Assembly: GCA_007125275.1 (NCBI GenBank)
Contig: SLDN01000109.1
Location: 1-9,574 of the forward strand
Origin: Bacteroidales bacterium
GTDB lineage: Bacteria > Bacteroidota > Bacteroidia > Bacteroidales > UBA7960
Length of the DNA stretch: 9,574 nt
Direction of reading: 5' to 3'
Part shown: positions 1 to 7,214 of the stretch, piece by piece
How the letters are laid out: every line of letters begins with the position of its first letter
How positions within the stretch are numbered: position 1 is the stretch's first letter
Notes under the pieces: model-generated
Databases searched by the model: none
The model's input: only the letters and a program-made list of their open reading frames with translations
What the model was told of the DNA's origin: nothing
Translations under genes and position numbers: made by a program

Positions 1-177
1 CTACTATAAAATATTAAATGGTCTGTAATTCAGAATTGACATTCTTGTGCTCAGCAAGCTGCCGACTGCTTTTCAAGCCATAGGCAATCCGTTATGCTGC
101 CGATAAAAAAGAGGCCGAAGTTAAGAAAAAATCACGGAAGTGCCTGCAAATATTCAAAATAAATAACACACAAGTAT

Positions 178-1092
178 TTAAATGGCAAACGAAACCAGCT
201 TTACAAACTCCTGCAGGCGCTTGCTTATGTCATCCTGCGATAGTCTTACCAGTCCTGTGGTACCAAATTTTTCCACTACAAAGCTTGCCAGTGCAGAGCC
301 GTAGATGACAGCCTTTTTCATGTTCTCGAAGGAGGTGTCTTTGGTTTTGGTGAGATAGCCCATAAACCCGCCAGCGAAGGCATCGCCGGCGCCGGTGGGG
401 TCTTTCACCACTGCCAGCGGGATGGCGGGAGCGTGGAAGAGGTTGTCGTGATGAAAGAGCAGTGCACCGTATTCGCCTCTTTTGATGATCACGGTGGAGG
501 GTCCGATGTCCTGAATCTTTTTGGCAGCCAGCACCAGCGAATATTCGCCGGATAGCTGCCTGGCCTCTTCCTCGTTGATGGTAAGTACGTCTACCATGGC
601 GATTACAGAAAGCAGATCATCCCATGCTGTGTTCATCCAGAAATTCATGGTATCCATACAGATAAGCTCCGGCCGGTTGTGCATCTGGTCGATCACTTTC
701 TTCTGCACACAGGGCGTCAGGTTTCCAAGCATCACAAAGCGGCTGTCGCAATAATGCGCGGGCAGGTCGGGGTCGAAATCAGCCAGCACATTCAGATCGG
801 TGCACAGGGTGTCGCGGTTATTCATATTGTTATGATAGCGGCCCGACCAGAAAAAAGTCTTGCCATCAGGAACCACCTGTATGCCTGAAATGTCAATATG
901 TCGCTGCCGGAATACATCGAAGTATTTTTCCGGGAAGTCTCCTCCAACGACAGAAACCAGTCTGATCTCTTTCGTAAGGTGGCTTGCTGCCAGGCCAATG
1001 TATGTGGCTGCCCCGCCAAGAATTGTTCCTGTTTTGTCCGAACAGGTTTCTACCTTATCAAATGCTACCGTGCCAACTACAAGTAAACTCAT
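178..1092 (-). CDS. PfkB-family carbohydrate kinase, substrate unknown
   Basis: The protein has 304 residues, a normal length for the ribokinase/PfkB family, whose members use ATP to phosphorylate sugars or nucleosides in the cytoplasm. Seen: an N-terminal strand (LLVVGTVAFD), the family's GG turn at residues 26-27 (GGAATY), the NEEEA motif at about 173-177, and the C-terminal signature DPTGAGDAFAGGF at about 231-243. Within this, GAGD supplies the anion hole and Asp237 is the expected catalytic base, so the enzyme looks intact. I recall close relatives annotated only as PfkB-family kinase in Bacteroidota. The substrate (ribose, adenosine, fructose or other) cannot be read from sequence. It is the last gene of the minus-strand cluster. 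Its ATG overlaps the TGA of the upstream flavodoxin gene by 4 bp, which suggests translational coupling. No Shine-Dalgarno sequence is present. Confidence 0.9.
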   Translation of the reverse strand: MSLLVVGTVAFDKVETCSDKTGTILGGAATYIGLAASHLTKEIRLVSVVGGDFPEKYFDVFRQRHIDISGIQVVPDGKTFFWSGRYHNNMNNRDTLCTDLNVLADFDPDLPAHYCDSRFVMLGNLTPCVQKKVIDQMHNRPELICMDTMNFWMNTAWDDLLSVIAMVDVLTINEEEARQLSGEYSLVLAAKKIQDIGPSTVIIKRGEYGALLFHHDNLFHAPAIPLAVVKDPTGAGDAFAGGFMGYLTKTKDTSFENMKKAVIYGSALASFVVEKFGTTGLVRLSQDDISKRLQEFVKLVSFAI

Positions 1093-1670
1093 TTATTATA
1101 CATTTTTTTTGCTGTTTCGGCCACCCTTAATCCCAGGGAGCTCCCTTTTTCCAAAAAGCCCGGGTGCATGGGTTCATCATGCGGGAAAAAGACATCGCCA
1201 CGGATTCCCGAGGCGCCAAAGGGTGTTGACCAGTCGGGGCCACCCATCACGATCATGCCAAAGATCAGCATCGACTGCAATATATTCATTTGTGTGATCT
1301 CTTCTCCGGATGATACTCCTCCGGCCGTGACAAAAGCAGCGCCCAGTTTGTCCCTGAGAGGTTGGCCTTCGAAGGGCCAGGAAGAGAGGAAGGCCGATAT
1401 CTGCGGTGAGACATTGGCATTGTAGACCGGGCTGCCGACAACAATGGCATCAGCAGCCAGCAGGTCCGGGGTTTCAACCTCATCAACCGTTTTCAGAACT
1501 ACTTTTACATCTCCGGCCTTCATGGCACCACGATAAACGGCCTCTGCCATCGCCTGGGTGTTTCCTGTTTCACTATGATAAACAATCAATACTGTTGGTT
1601 GTGAAGCCAGTACAAAAACGGTTGAGAGGAAAAACAGCAGCAAGGTCAGGCTTTTTTTCATGGGAGTCAT
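1089..1670 (-). CDS. Exported flavodoxin-fold protein (WrbA/NAD(P)H:quinone oxidoreductase-like)
   Basis: The 193-residue protein begins with a typical Sec signal: Lys-Lys after Met4, a hydrophobic core at about 7-21, and a likely cleavage after VLA (residues 20-22). The mature part starts directly with a flavodoxin domain: beta strand TVLIVYH, FMN phosphate loop HSETGNT (32-38), second FMN loop SPVYNANVSPQ (80-90), and TAGGVSSGEE (115-124) followed by the long QMNILQSMLIFGMIVMG segment typical of WrbA-type quinone reductases. No lipobox cysteine is seen, so it should be periplasmic or held by an uncleaved signal. The family usually acts in the cytoplasm as an FMN redox protein, so export is unusual. 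The start may be Met1 or Met4 (ATG at 1661); Met4 gives the more classical signal. It lies 6 bp after glmS and overlaps the kinase gene by 4 bp. Electron donor and partner are unknown. Confidence 0.88.
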   Translation of the reverse strand: MTPMKKSLTLLLFFLSTVFVLASQPTVLIVYHSETGNTQAMAEAVYRGAMKAGDVKVVLKTVDEVETPDLLAADAIVVGSPVYNANVSPQISAFLSSWPFEGQPLRDKLGAAFVTAGGVSSGEEITQMNILQSMLIFGMIVMGGPDWSTPFGASGIRGDVFFPHDEPMHPGFLEKGSSLGLRVAETAKKMYNK

Positions 1671-1676
1671 GTTTTT

Positions 1677-3515
1677 TTATTCCACTGTAACTGATTTTGC
1701 CAGGTTGCGTGGCTGATCGACATTGCAGCCGCGCAACACGGCGATGTGGTATGACAGCAGCTGCAGCGGTATGGTTGCCAGCAGTGGTACGAGGGCTTCA
1801 TCGGTTTCCGGTACCTCTATGACATAATCGGCCATTTCGCGTACAGAGGTGTCTCCTTCCGTAACAACGGCGATGATAATGCCTTTGCGGGCTTTGACCT
1901 CCTGTATATTGCTGATCACTTTATCATAATTACCTCTTTTGGTGGCGATAACCACCACCGGCATCTCTTTATCTATGAGCGCAATGGGCCCGTGTTTCAT
2001 TTCAGCGGCAGGGTATCCTTCGGCGTGGATATATGATATCTCTTTCAGCTTCAGGGCGCCCTCCAGTGCTACCGGGAAGTTATAGCCACGGCCGAGGTAC
2101 AAAAAGTTGCGGGCGTTCTGAAATATTTCAGAGATATCGCGGATGAGATCATTCACCTGCAGGGCTTTTTCCACTTTGGCGGGTATGGCATCCAGTTCGC
2201 TGATCAGCTGAAAGAAGCGTGACTTAGGGATGCTTCCTCTCTTGTTGGCTATCAAAAGCGCCATAAGGCTGAGCAATGTGACCTGTGCGGTAAAGGCTTT
2301 GGTGGAGGCCACACCAATTTCGGGACCGGCGTGTGTATAGGAGCCGGCGTGTGTTTCGCGAGCGATGGATGAGCCAACCACATTGCATATACCGATGATT
2401 GTTGCGCCCTTCGATTTGGCCAGCTCGACAGCTGCGAGGGTGTCGGCCGTTTCACCTGACTGGCTGATGGCAATCACCACATCATCTTCAGTGATCACCG
2501 GGTTGCGGTACCTGAACTCTGAGGCGTACTCCACCTCCACGGGGATGCGTGCAATATCTTCAAAAAGGTATTCACCTACAAGCCCTGCGTGCCAGGATGT
2601 GCCACACGCCACGATGATGATGCGTTTGCAGTTGATCAGCTTCTGTTCATAATCAATGATGCCGCCCAGGGAGATGAGGCCTTTTTCTGCATTCAGGCGC
2701 CCGCGCATACTGTCTTTGATGCTGCGAGGCTGCTCATAGATCTCCTTGAGCATAAAATGCGGAAAGCCACCTTTCTCAATGGATGACAACTGCATCTCAA
2801 GGTGAGAAACGTAAGGCGTTTTATCCTGGTTTTTGATTGTTTTCACCCTGAGGTTTCCCTGCCGGGGAACGATGGCCATCTCTTCATCCTCGAGGTACAC
2901 CACATCGCGGGTGTATTCAACAATGGGAGAGGCATCGGAGGCAATGAAGTATTCGTTATCGCCTATGCCAATGACAAGGGGGCTTCCTTTTTTTGCTACG
3001 ATGAGCTGGTCGGGGTGTTCTTTTGAAACAACCACGATGGCATAAGCGCCTACAACCTGATTCAGGGCAATTCTGACCGCCTCCTCGAGCTTTACCTGCT
3101 CGTTGATCTGGATATCTTCAATAAGATGAATCAGGACTTCGGTATCCGTTTCACTCCTGAAGATATACCCACGGTTTCTTAGCTCGGCTTTCAGGGTGTT
3201 GTAGTTTTCTATGATTCCATTATGAATGATGGCCAGTTTTTCGCTTGGGCTGAAATGCGGGTGGGCATTCATGTCATTGGGCTCGCCGTGGGTGGCCCAA
3301 CGGGTGTGGGCGATGCCTGCATTGCCGGCGGTGCCTTTACCTTCGGCGAGCTTGCCGAGGTCTGCAACCTTGCCACGCGTTTTGAACATATTCAGTCCAC
3401 CATCAAGCAAAGCCACGCCGGCACTGTCGTAGCCGCGGTACTCAAGTCTGTACAGCCCTTTTATCAGGATGGGGTAAGCTTCTCGAGGTCCAATGTAACC
3501 AACTATTCCACACAT
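1677..3515 (-). CDS. glmS: Glutamine--fructose-6-phosphate aminotransferase (isomerizing)
   Basis: This enzyme makes glucosamine-6-phosphate from fructose-6-phosphate and glutamine, the first committed step to UDP-GlcNAc for peptidoglycan and lipid A. The 612 residues match the usual length of about 610. The N-terminal glutaminase domain (about 2-220) starts MCGIVGYIG, so Cys2 is the nucleophile after Met removal, and carries HTRWATHGEP (70-79) and NGIIENY (99-105). The first SIS sugar-isomerase domain (about 290-425) has SQSGETADT (351-359). The second (about 460-600) has EGALKLKEISYIHAEGY (485-501) and AEMKHGP (504-510). The C terminus LAKSVTVE is characteristic of the family. All key motifs are present. 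It starts 16 bp after the DUF4270 gene and ends 6 bp before the flavodoxin gene, so it is probably co-transcribed with both. The short leader leaves no room for a glmS ribozyme. Confidence 0.98.
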   Translation of the reverse strand: MCGIVGYIGPREAYPILIKGLYRLEYRGYDSAGVALLDGGLNMFKTRGKVADLGKLAEGKGTAGNAGIAHTRWATHGEPNDMNAHPHFSPSEKLAIIHNGIIENYNTLKAELRNRGYIFRSETDTEVLIHLIEDIQINEQVKLEEAVRIALNQVVGAYAIVVVSKEHPDQLIVAKKGSPLVIGIGDNEYFIASDASPIVEYTRDVVYLEDEEMAIVPRQGNLRVKTIKNQDKTPYVSHLEMQLSSIEKGGFPHFMLKEIYEQPRSIKDSMRGRLNAEKGLISLGGIIDYEQKLINCKRIIIVACGTSWHAGLVGEYLFEDIARIPVEVEYASEFRYRNPVITEDDVVIAISQSGETADTLAAVELAKSKGATIIGICNVVGSSIARETHAGSYTHAGPEIGVASTKAFTAQVTLLSLMALLIANKRGSIPKSRFFQLISELDAIPAKVEKALQVNDLIRDISEIFQNARNFLYLGRGYNFPVALEGALKLKEISYIHAEGYPAAEMKHGPIALIDKEMPVVVIATKRGNYDKVISNIQEVKARKGIIIAVVTEGDTSVREMADYVIEVPETDEALVPLLATIPLQLLSYHIAVLRGCNVDQPRNLAKSVTVE

Positions 3516-3531
3516 AAAGAGATTTCATTGA

Positions 3532-4929
3532 TCAATCAAAAACAGAATAATATAACAGCAATTGCATGGGCTCTTCTTGTCGTCCGGGCCCGTGCAAAAC
3601 AACACGGCTCATGCGTTCATGTCCGCGGGAGATCAGAATTGACAGGCCGGTGTTTGGATATTCGCCATCTACAAGCTTCTGAAAATATTGAGAGATATTG
3701 AACACATAGCGGCTGTTTTCCTGGTCAAATACACCTCCGAAGTAATCCACACCTTGCAGGTAATCATCAATCAGCACCAGATCTTCATTTTCGTTTTCTC
3801 TTAACAGAAGCAACTGTGCGGGTGCGGGAAACAGTGACGAGGACAGCTCATGCTCCACGGGAACGATAAGCTCCGCCTTGTTAATCAGCCAGGTTTGGCC
3901 CACCAGGTCGTCGAGGTAGGGAAAATCTATATCGACACGCAGCCGGCCCAATGTCTGCAGAAACAGCAACGAATCAGCCGTACTATGGTCACCATCCACC
4001 ACCTGTGCCCTTAATGCTTCATGAATGCCGTCATCGCCAAAATGTTCCAGGCGTGTGGAGTGCCTGGCAAACTGGTCGACAGGGAACTGGCGTGTCACCA
4101 GGGGTTGAATGCGCGGCAGGGTATCGACAACATTGCGGTAATTAAACTCAATTGCCGTGAATGGGGAGAACATCTCCAGCTGAACCATTCCACCCTTTCC
4201 GGGTTGTCCGGTTTCTCCGTCGAAGCCCGTAACATCCTCATCAACAGTTATGTAAAGACCTTTAAACTGCTCAAGGTAGTCCGGAATGCTTTCAAAAGCT
4301 TCCGTGTCGTTGGCAAGCAAGAATTTCTGGCCAAATTCTTCTGTCAGGGGGATACGGATATGGGGTGCACGCATAACGCCATTAACCTCCACACTGTCTG
4401 CAGGTGCTGGTCTGAACCGGAACCCTTCAGGGTTGAGGGTGATCAGTTCGGGGTGGTAATTTAGAGATGAATTGGAATAAAGGGTGTCTGATTCCGGGAA
4501 GTTCTCGCTTAGCTCATAAACCCTTATGGTTTGGTTTGCGGCTATTGAGCCGTAATACCCCCCGCTATAGGCAATCAAAAGGTTTACGGACTCCAGCTCG
4601 GGGTCTTCACCAAAGGAAAAAGGAACTGTTGGAGGTCTGGTTTCGGTATAGGTGCTGGCCCTTGACTTACCAAAAACCGGGTCGTCGATAACGCCAAGCA
4701 CATTCAGTCTCCCGAGGCTGGTGGCCACACTATCGGCTCTTACGGTAATGGCTTTTATTGTCAGCGTATCAAGGGTGTGTAACTTCGCCCGGTCGTCGAT
4801 CAGGTCTAATCCCAGCTGATCGGCGTCGGAGCAGGAAAAGATGAGCCACAGGCTGGCAGCGAGCAAAAATGATTTCTTTAGAATGCCGTAAAAAACCCCG
4901 TAAATACGGGGATTTTGATTTGTTTTCAA
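3532..4929 (-). CDS. DUF4270 family lipoprotein
   Basis: The 465-residue protein is predicted to be exported and lipid-anchored. After a basic stretch (LKKS, 17-20) comes a hydrophobic core (21-31) and a lipobox ending in FSC, with Cys33 as the likely lipidated residue. The rest is rich in beta-type sequence. It resembles the Bacteroidota family DUF4270 (PF14092), especially the start of the mature part (CSDADQLGLDLID), the DDPVFGKSRASTYTE segment, and the C-terminal FNISQYFQKLVDGEYPNTGLSI and SRVVLHGP segments. The function is unknown. The start is TTG at 4929: an in-frame TGA lies two codons upstream and no ATG precedes the signal peptide. A well-matched promoter lies upstream (4979-5008). 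It directly precedes glmS, which suggests a role in the envelope or extracellular glycans (inference only). Confidence 0.9.
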   Translation of the reverse strand: MKTNQNPRIYGVFYGILKKSFLLAASLWLIFSCSDADQLGLDLIDDRAKLHTLDTLTIKAITVRADSVATSLGRLNVLGVIDDPVFGKSRASTYTETRPPTVPFSFGEDPELESVNLLIAYSGGYYGSIAANQTIRVYELSENFPESDTLYSNSSLNYHPELITLNPEGFRFRPAPADSVEVNGVMRAPHIRIPLTEEFGQKFLLANDTEAFESIPDYLEQFKGLYITVDEDVTGFDGETGQPGKGGMVQLEMFSPFTAIEFNYRNVVDTLPRIQPLVTRQFPVDQFARHSTRLEHFGDDGIHEALRAQVVDGDHSTADSLLFLQTLGRLRVDIDFPYLDDLVGQTWLINKAELIVPVEHELSSSLFPAPAQLLLLRENENEDLVLIDDYLQGVDYFGGVFDQENSRYVFNISQYFQKLVDGEYPNTGLSILISRGHERMSRVVLHGPGRQEEPMQLLLYYSVFD

Positions 4930-4978
4930 GGGTCAGTGATTTATTATGAACTATATACGTTTCAGGATAAATAAAACG

Positions 4979-5008
4979 CAAAGGTATGAATTTTATTATT
5001 GTTCCAAA
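4979..5008 (-). promoter_or_regulatory. Bacteroidota-type promoter for the DUF4270-glmS operon
   Basis: Read on the minus strand, TTTG (5008-5005) is followed after 18 bp by TACCTTTG (4986-4979), a full match to the Bacteroidota sigma-factor consensus TTTG / TAnnTTTG. Transcription would begin near 4972, leaving a leader of about 40 nt before the TTG start at 4929. The -33 element lies inside the last codons of the upstream GT5-like gene, so the lipoprotein operon can be expressed separately from that gene. Confidence 0.7.
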
Positions 5009-5823
5009 ACGGATTCACTCACCTGCACTTCGTCATAAAAATCATTGTAGGCGTCAAGATATGTGTCCTTGTTGTGATACTCGAGCACGGGCTTGCCGCT
5101 GTTACGGGCATATTTTTCGAGCTCGGGATCAATTTCTTCATCACCAAAGATCAGACCATCAGCATAGTCAATGGCTATTTTGCTGATGCTTAAGAAGTTG
5201 GGGTCGGCATACTTGCTTAGGGTCGCTGCATCCACCCCTTTGGTCTTCATCTTTTTGGGCATATCCGGGGTGAGTGGGCCCGGGAAACCATCGTTATATA
5301 TTGAATATATGACCTTTGCATCGGAAAACATTGGGTTATCTTTGAGCACTTCTTTAAGGTAGAAAGGCATCAGCGCGGTAAACCATCCGTTGCAATGGAC
5401 AAGGTCGGGAGCCCATCCAAGCTTTTTCACAGTTTCAATTACGCCACGTGTAAAAAAGATTGCACGTTCGTCATTATCTTCGAAATGTTTGCCGGCCTTG
5501 TTGATTAATGTAAACTTGCGTTGAAAGAAGTCTTCATTGTCAATGAAATAAATCTGCATCCTTGCCGACTGTATGGATGCTACCTTGATGATAAGTGGAT
5601 GATCGGTGTTGTCGATCACAAGGTTCATTCCTGACAGGCGGATCACTTCGTGGAGCTGGTTGCGGCGTTCATTGATACAGCCAAAACGTGGCATAAACGT
5701 CCGGATTTCTTTTTTCCTTTCTTGAATACCCTGCGGCAAGTAGCGGCCAATGTGGCTCATGTGGGTCTCTTTCAGGTAAGGCATGATTTCCTGCTGAACG
5801 AACAATACTTTGGGCTTTTCCAT
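4996..5823 (-). CDS. Short GT5 starch/glycogen synthase-like protein (N-terminal domain only)
   Basis: The 275-residue protein resembles the N-terminal Rossmann domain of GT5 glycogen synthases: the opening strand KVLFVQQEIMPY, NDERAIFFTRGVIE (117-130), and DLVHCNGWFTALMPFYLK (140-157). Full enzymes have about 470-500 residues and a second, C-terminal GT-B domain, which is absent here. The ADP-glucose motif KTGGL is replaced by KETHM (18-22). The usual TVHN motif reads SIYN (174-177), with Tyr in place of His. Glycogen synthase activity alone is therefore doubtful. I recall proteins of this form annotated as glycogen synthase next to panC in other Bacteroidales, so this looks like a conserved short family and not a fresh truncation. 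The start is ATG at 5823; an in-frame ATG at 5874 lies upstream of the predicted transcription start and adds residues unlike the family. It is divergent from panC and 66 bp upstream of the DUF4270 gene. Confidence 0.85.
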   Translation of the reverse strand: MEKPKVLFVQQEIMPYLKETHMSHIGRYLPQGIQERKKEIRTFMPRFGCINERRNQLHEVIRLSGMNLVIDNTDHPLIIKVASIQSARMQIYFIDNEDFFQRKFTLINKAGKHFEDNDERAIFFTRGVIETVKKLGWAPDLVHCNGWFTALMPFYLKEVLKDNPMFSDAKVIYSIYNDGFPGPLTPDMPKKMKTKGVDAATLSKYADPNFLSISKIAIDYADGLIFGDEEIDPELEKYARNSGKPVLEYHNKDTYLDAYNDFYDEVQVSESVLEQ

Positions 5824-5863
5824 AAATAAATGAACTAATTTGTATCTCAGATATAACAATATG

Positions 5864-5871
5864 CAAAAGTA
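5864..5871 (-). promoter_or_regulatory. Putative -7 promoter element for the GT5-like gene
   Basis: On the minus strand TACTTTTG (5871-5864) matches the Bacteroidota -7 consensus TAnnTTTG. It would start transcription near 5857, about 34 nt before the ATG at 5823. No clear TTTG is present at the expected -33 position, only a T-rich stretch, so support is partial. Confidence 0.5.
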
Positions 5872-5879
5872 CAAAATTT

Positions 5880-5912
5880 TTTGCTACTTTTAAAATAATA
5901 CTTATAGCTTTG
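5880..5912 (+). promoter_or_regulatory. Bacteroidota-type promoter for panC operon
   Basis: TTTG (5880-5883) is followed after 21 bp by TAGCTTTG (5905-5912), matching TTTG / TAnnTTTG. The predicted transcription start is near 5919, giving a leader of about 70 nt before the panC ATG. It stands back-to-back with the minus-strand -7 element at 5864-5871, so both promoters share about 50 bp of AT-rich DNA. Confidence 0.6.
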
Positions 5913-5988
5913 CGGATTTGTTTTTGGGCTTCCCTTGGTGAAGCGCCTGTCTCGTAAGGCACAAGTTAACAACATCTTATCATCTTCA

Positions 5989-6834
5989 ATGAAAATATTC
6001 GAACGACGAATTGCTTTAACAGAGTGGGTGAAACAGGCAAAAAGTGCCGGGAAAAGCATTGGTTTTGTGCCAACGATGGGTGCTTTGCATGCCGGCCATC
6101 TTGCGTTGGCAGAGCAGGCAAAGAAAGAAAACGACCTGGTGGTGTGCAGTATTTTTGTGAATCCCATACAGTTTAACAATCCGGAAGACCTGAACAAGTA
6201 CCCGCGCACACTTGAAACAGACCTTGAGCAACTCCGCTCCATCCGCTGCGATGCCGTTTTTTGCCCCACCGAAAAGGAAATGTACCCCGGTCATGAAACC
6301 AAAGTGTATGATTTCGGCCATCTCGACAAGGTGATGGAAGGTCGTTACCGCCAGGGGCACTTCAACGGTGTTGCCATTGTTGTTAAGAAGCTTTTCGACA
6401 TTGTTGAGCCGCACAGAGCCTACTTTGGTCAGAAGGACTACCAGCAGCTACAGATCATCAAAGCCCTGGTGAGGAAAGAGGCCATGGATGTGGCGGTTGT
6501 TTCCTGTTCTACCGTCAGAGAGCCCGACGGGCTGGCCATGAGCAGCCGCAACGCAAGACTTACTCCTTCACAACGCAAGGAGGCCGGGAAGATATACAGG
6601 GCATTGCAGGCTGCCCGCGAAATGTACCCGGGGCATGCTGTCAGCACCATCGAAAAGTGGGCCACACAAGAGATCAATGCATCACCGGAACTCGAAACTG
6701 AGTATTTCCAGATAGTTGATGCAGAAACTCTTTTGCCGGTCGGGAATGACAGCCCCGGTAATGATCTGGTAGCCTGTGTTGCTGCTTATGCCGGACAGGT
6801 GAGGCTGATAGACAATATGAAATTTTATTCGTAA
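5989..6834 (+). CDS. panC: Pantothenate synthetase (pantoate--beta-alanine ligase)
   Basis: This cytoplasmic enzyme joins pantoate and beta-alanine, using ATP through a pantoyl-adenylate intermediate, to make pantothenate for coenzyme A. The 281 residues match the family (about 280). Seen: [13 protein letters not shown] (25-37) with the HxGH nucleotide-binding motif at 34-37, FVNPIQF (56-62), the [13 protein letters not shown] stretch (124-136), [10 protein letters not shown] (145-154), and [12 protein letters not shown] (177-188), the counterpart of the KMSKS loop. All key motifs are intact. I chose ATG 5989 because the next residues ([13 protein letters not shown]) fit the family start; a longer reading from TTG 5935 adds 18 unlike residues. 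It is followed 26 bp later by panD, which makes its substrate beta-alanine. Confidence 0.97.
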   Translation: MKIFERRIALTEWVKQAKSAGKSIGFVPTMGALHAGHLALAEQAKKENDLVVCSIFVNPIQFNNPEDLNKYPRTLETDLEQLRSIRCDAVFCPTEKEMYPGHETKVYDFGHLDKVMEGRYRQGHFNGVAIVVKKLFDIVEPHRAYFGQKDYQQLQIIKALVRKEAMDVAVVSCSTVREPDGLAMSSRNARLTPSQRKEAGKIYRALQAAREMYPGHAVSTIEKWATQEINASPELETEYFQIVDAETLLPVGNDSPGNDLVACVAAYAGQVRLIDNMKFYS

Positions 6835-6839
6835 CTTTG
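6832..6839 (+). promoter_or_regulatory. Possible -7 element of an internal panD promoter
   Basis: TAACTTTG overlaps the panC stop codon and matches TAnnTTTG. Transcription would start near 6846, 15 nt before the panD ATG. There is no good TTTG about 20 bp upstream, and short matches occur by chance in AT-rich DNA, so this is only a candidate for a secondary promoter. Confidence 0.35.
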
Positions 6840-6860
6840 TATCAAGAAAATATCTGCATT

Positions 6861-7205
6861 ATGCTATTAGAAATAATGAGATCCAAAATTCACAGGGCAG
6901 TTGTTACGGCAGCTGAACTGAACTATATTGGAAGCATTACCATTGACGAAGACCTGATGGATGCCTCGGGCATCATAGAGAATGAAAAGGTGCAAGTGGT
7001 CAACATCAATAATGGCGAACGGCTTGAAACTTATGTCATCAAAGGCAGACGCGGCAGCGGTGAGGTGTGCCTGAACGGGCCCGCCGCGCGGAAGGTACAG
7101 CCCGGTGACATTGTCATCGTTATTGCATACGCATACATGGAAGCAGAAAAAGCCACCTCTTTTGTTCCAACCATTATCTTCCCCGACGCCGGCAACAAAA
7201 TTTAA
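6861..7205 (+). CDS. panD: Aspartate 1-decarboxylase precursor
   Basis: PanD decarboxylates L-aspartate to beta-alanine, which PanC then uses. It is made as a proenzyme that cleaves itself to give a pyruvoyl cofactor. From ATG 6861 the protein has 114 residues, and the numbering falls exactly in line with the E. coli enzyme: the cleavage pair Gly24-Ser25 ([11 protein letters not shown]), Lys9, His11, Arg54, Tyr58 and Asn72 (in LNGPAA) are all present. It should therefore be self-processing and active. A longer reading from TTG 6837 would add eight residues and break this register, so I reject it. It follows panC by 26 bp and precedes the membrane-protein gene by 9 bp, in one probable operon. 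Confidence 0.97.
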   Translation: MLLEIMRSKIHRAVVTAAELNYIGSITIDEDLMDASGIIENEKVQVVNINNGERLETYVIKGRRGSGEVCLNGPAARKVQPGDIVIVIAYAYMEAEKATSFVPTIIFPDAGNKI

Positions 7206-7214
7206 CCCACAGCT

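Noticed and set aside
1..177. Possible terminator or small RNA gene downstream of the kinase gene; also an 8-bp direct repeat GCTGCCGA at 58-65 and 96-103.
   Set aside because: The best stem before a T run on the minus strand (CAC-TTCC-GTG) has only three pairs. No open frame of useful length and no tRNA-like fold was seen. The 8-bp repeat is too short to call.
178..1092. The PfkB kinase as the missing heptose kinase (HldE1/RfaE1) partner of RfaE2.
   Set aside because: Both belong to the PfkB superfamily, but this gene is about 7 kb away in an opposite-strand operon, and its sequence looks like the generic Bacteroidota sugar-kinase group.
3516..3531. A glmS ribozyme or riboswitch upstream of glmS.
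   Set aside because: Only 16 bp separate glmS from the DUF4270 stop codon, which is far too short.
3527..3536. Perfect 10-bp palindrome ATTGATCAAT at the DUF4270-glmS junction as an operator.
   Set aside because: It overlaps the stop codon inside an operon with no promoter element nearby. Short AT-rich palindromes are common by chance.
3222..3701. A 159-codon open frame on the plus strand opposite glmS and the DUF4270 gene.
   Set aside because: It lies antisense to the well-conserved start of GlmS and crosses into the next gene. The product has no recognisable domain. It is a by-product of codon use on the other strand.
5824..5874. Longer start for the GT5-like gene at ATG 5874.
   Set aside because: The predicted transcription start (near 5857) lies downstream of it, and the added residues are unlike the family start MEKPKVLFVQQE.
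5935..5988. Longer panC reading frame from TTG 5935.
   Set aside because: The extra 18 residues do not resemble PanC N termini, while ATG 5989 gives the standard start and length.
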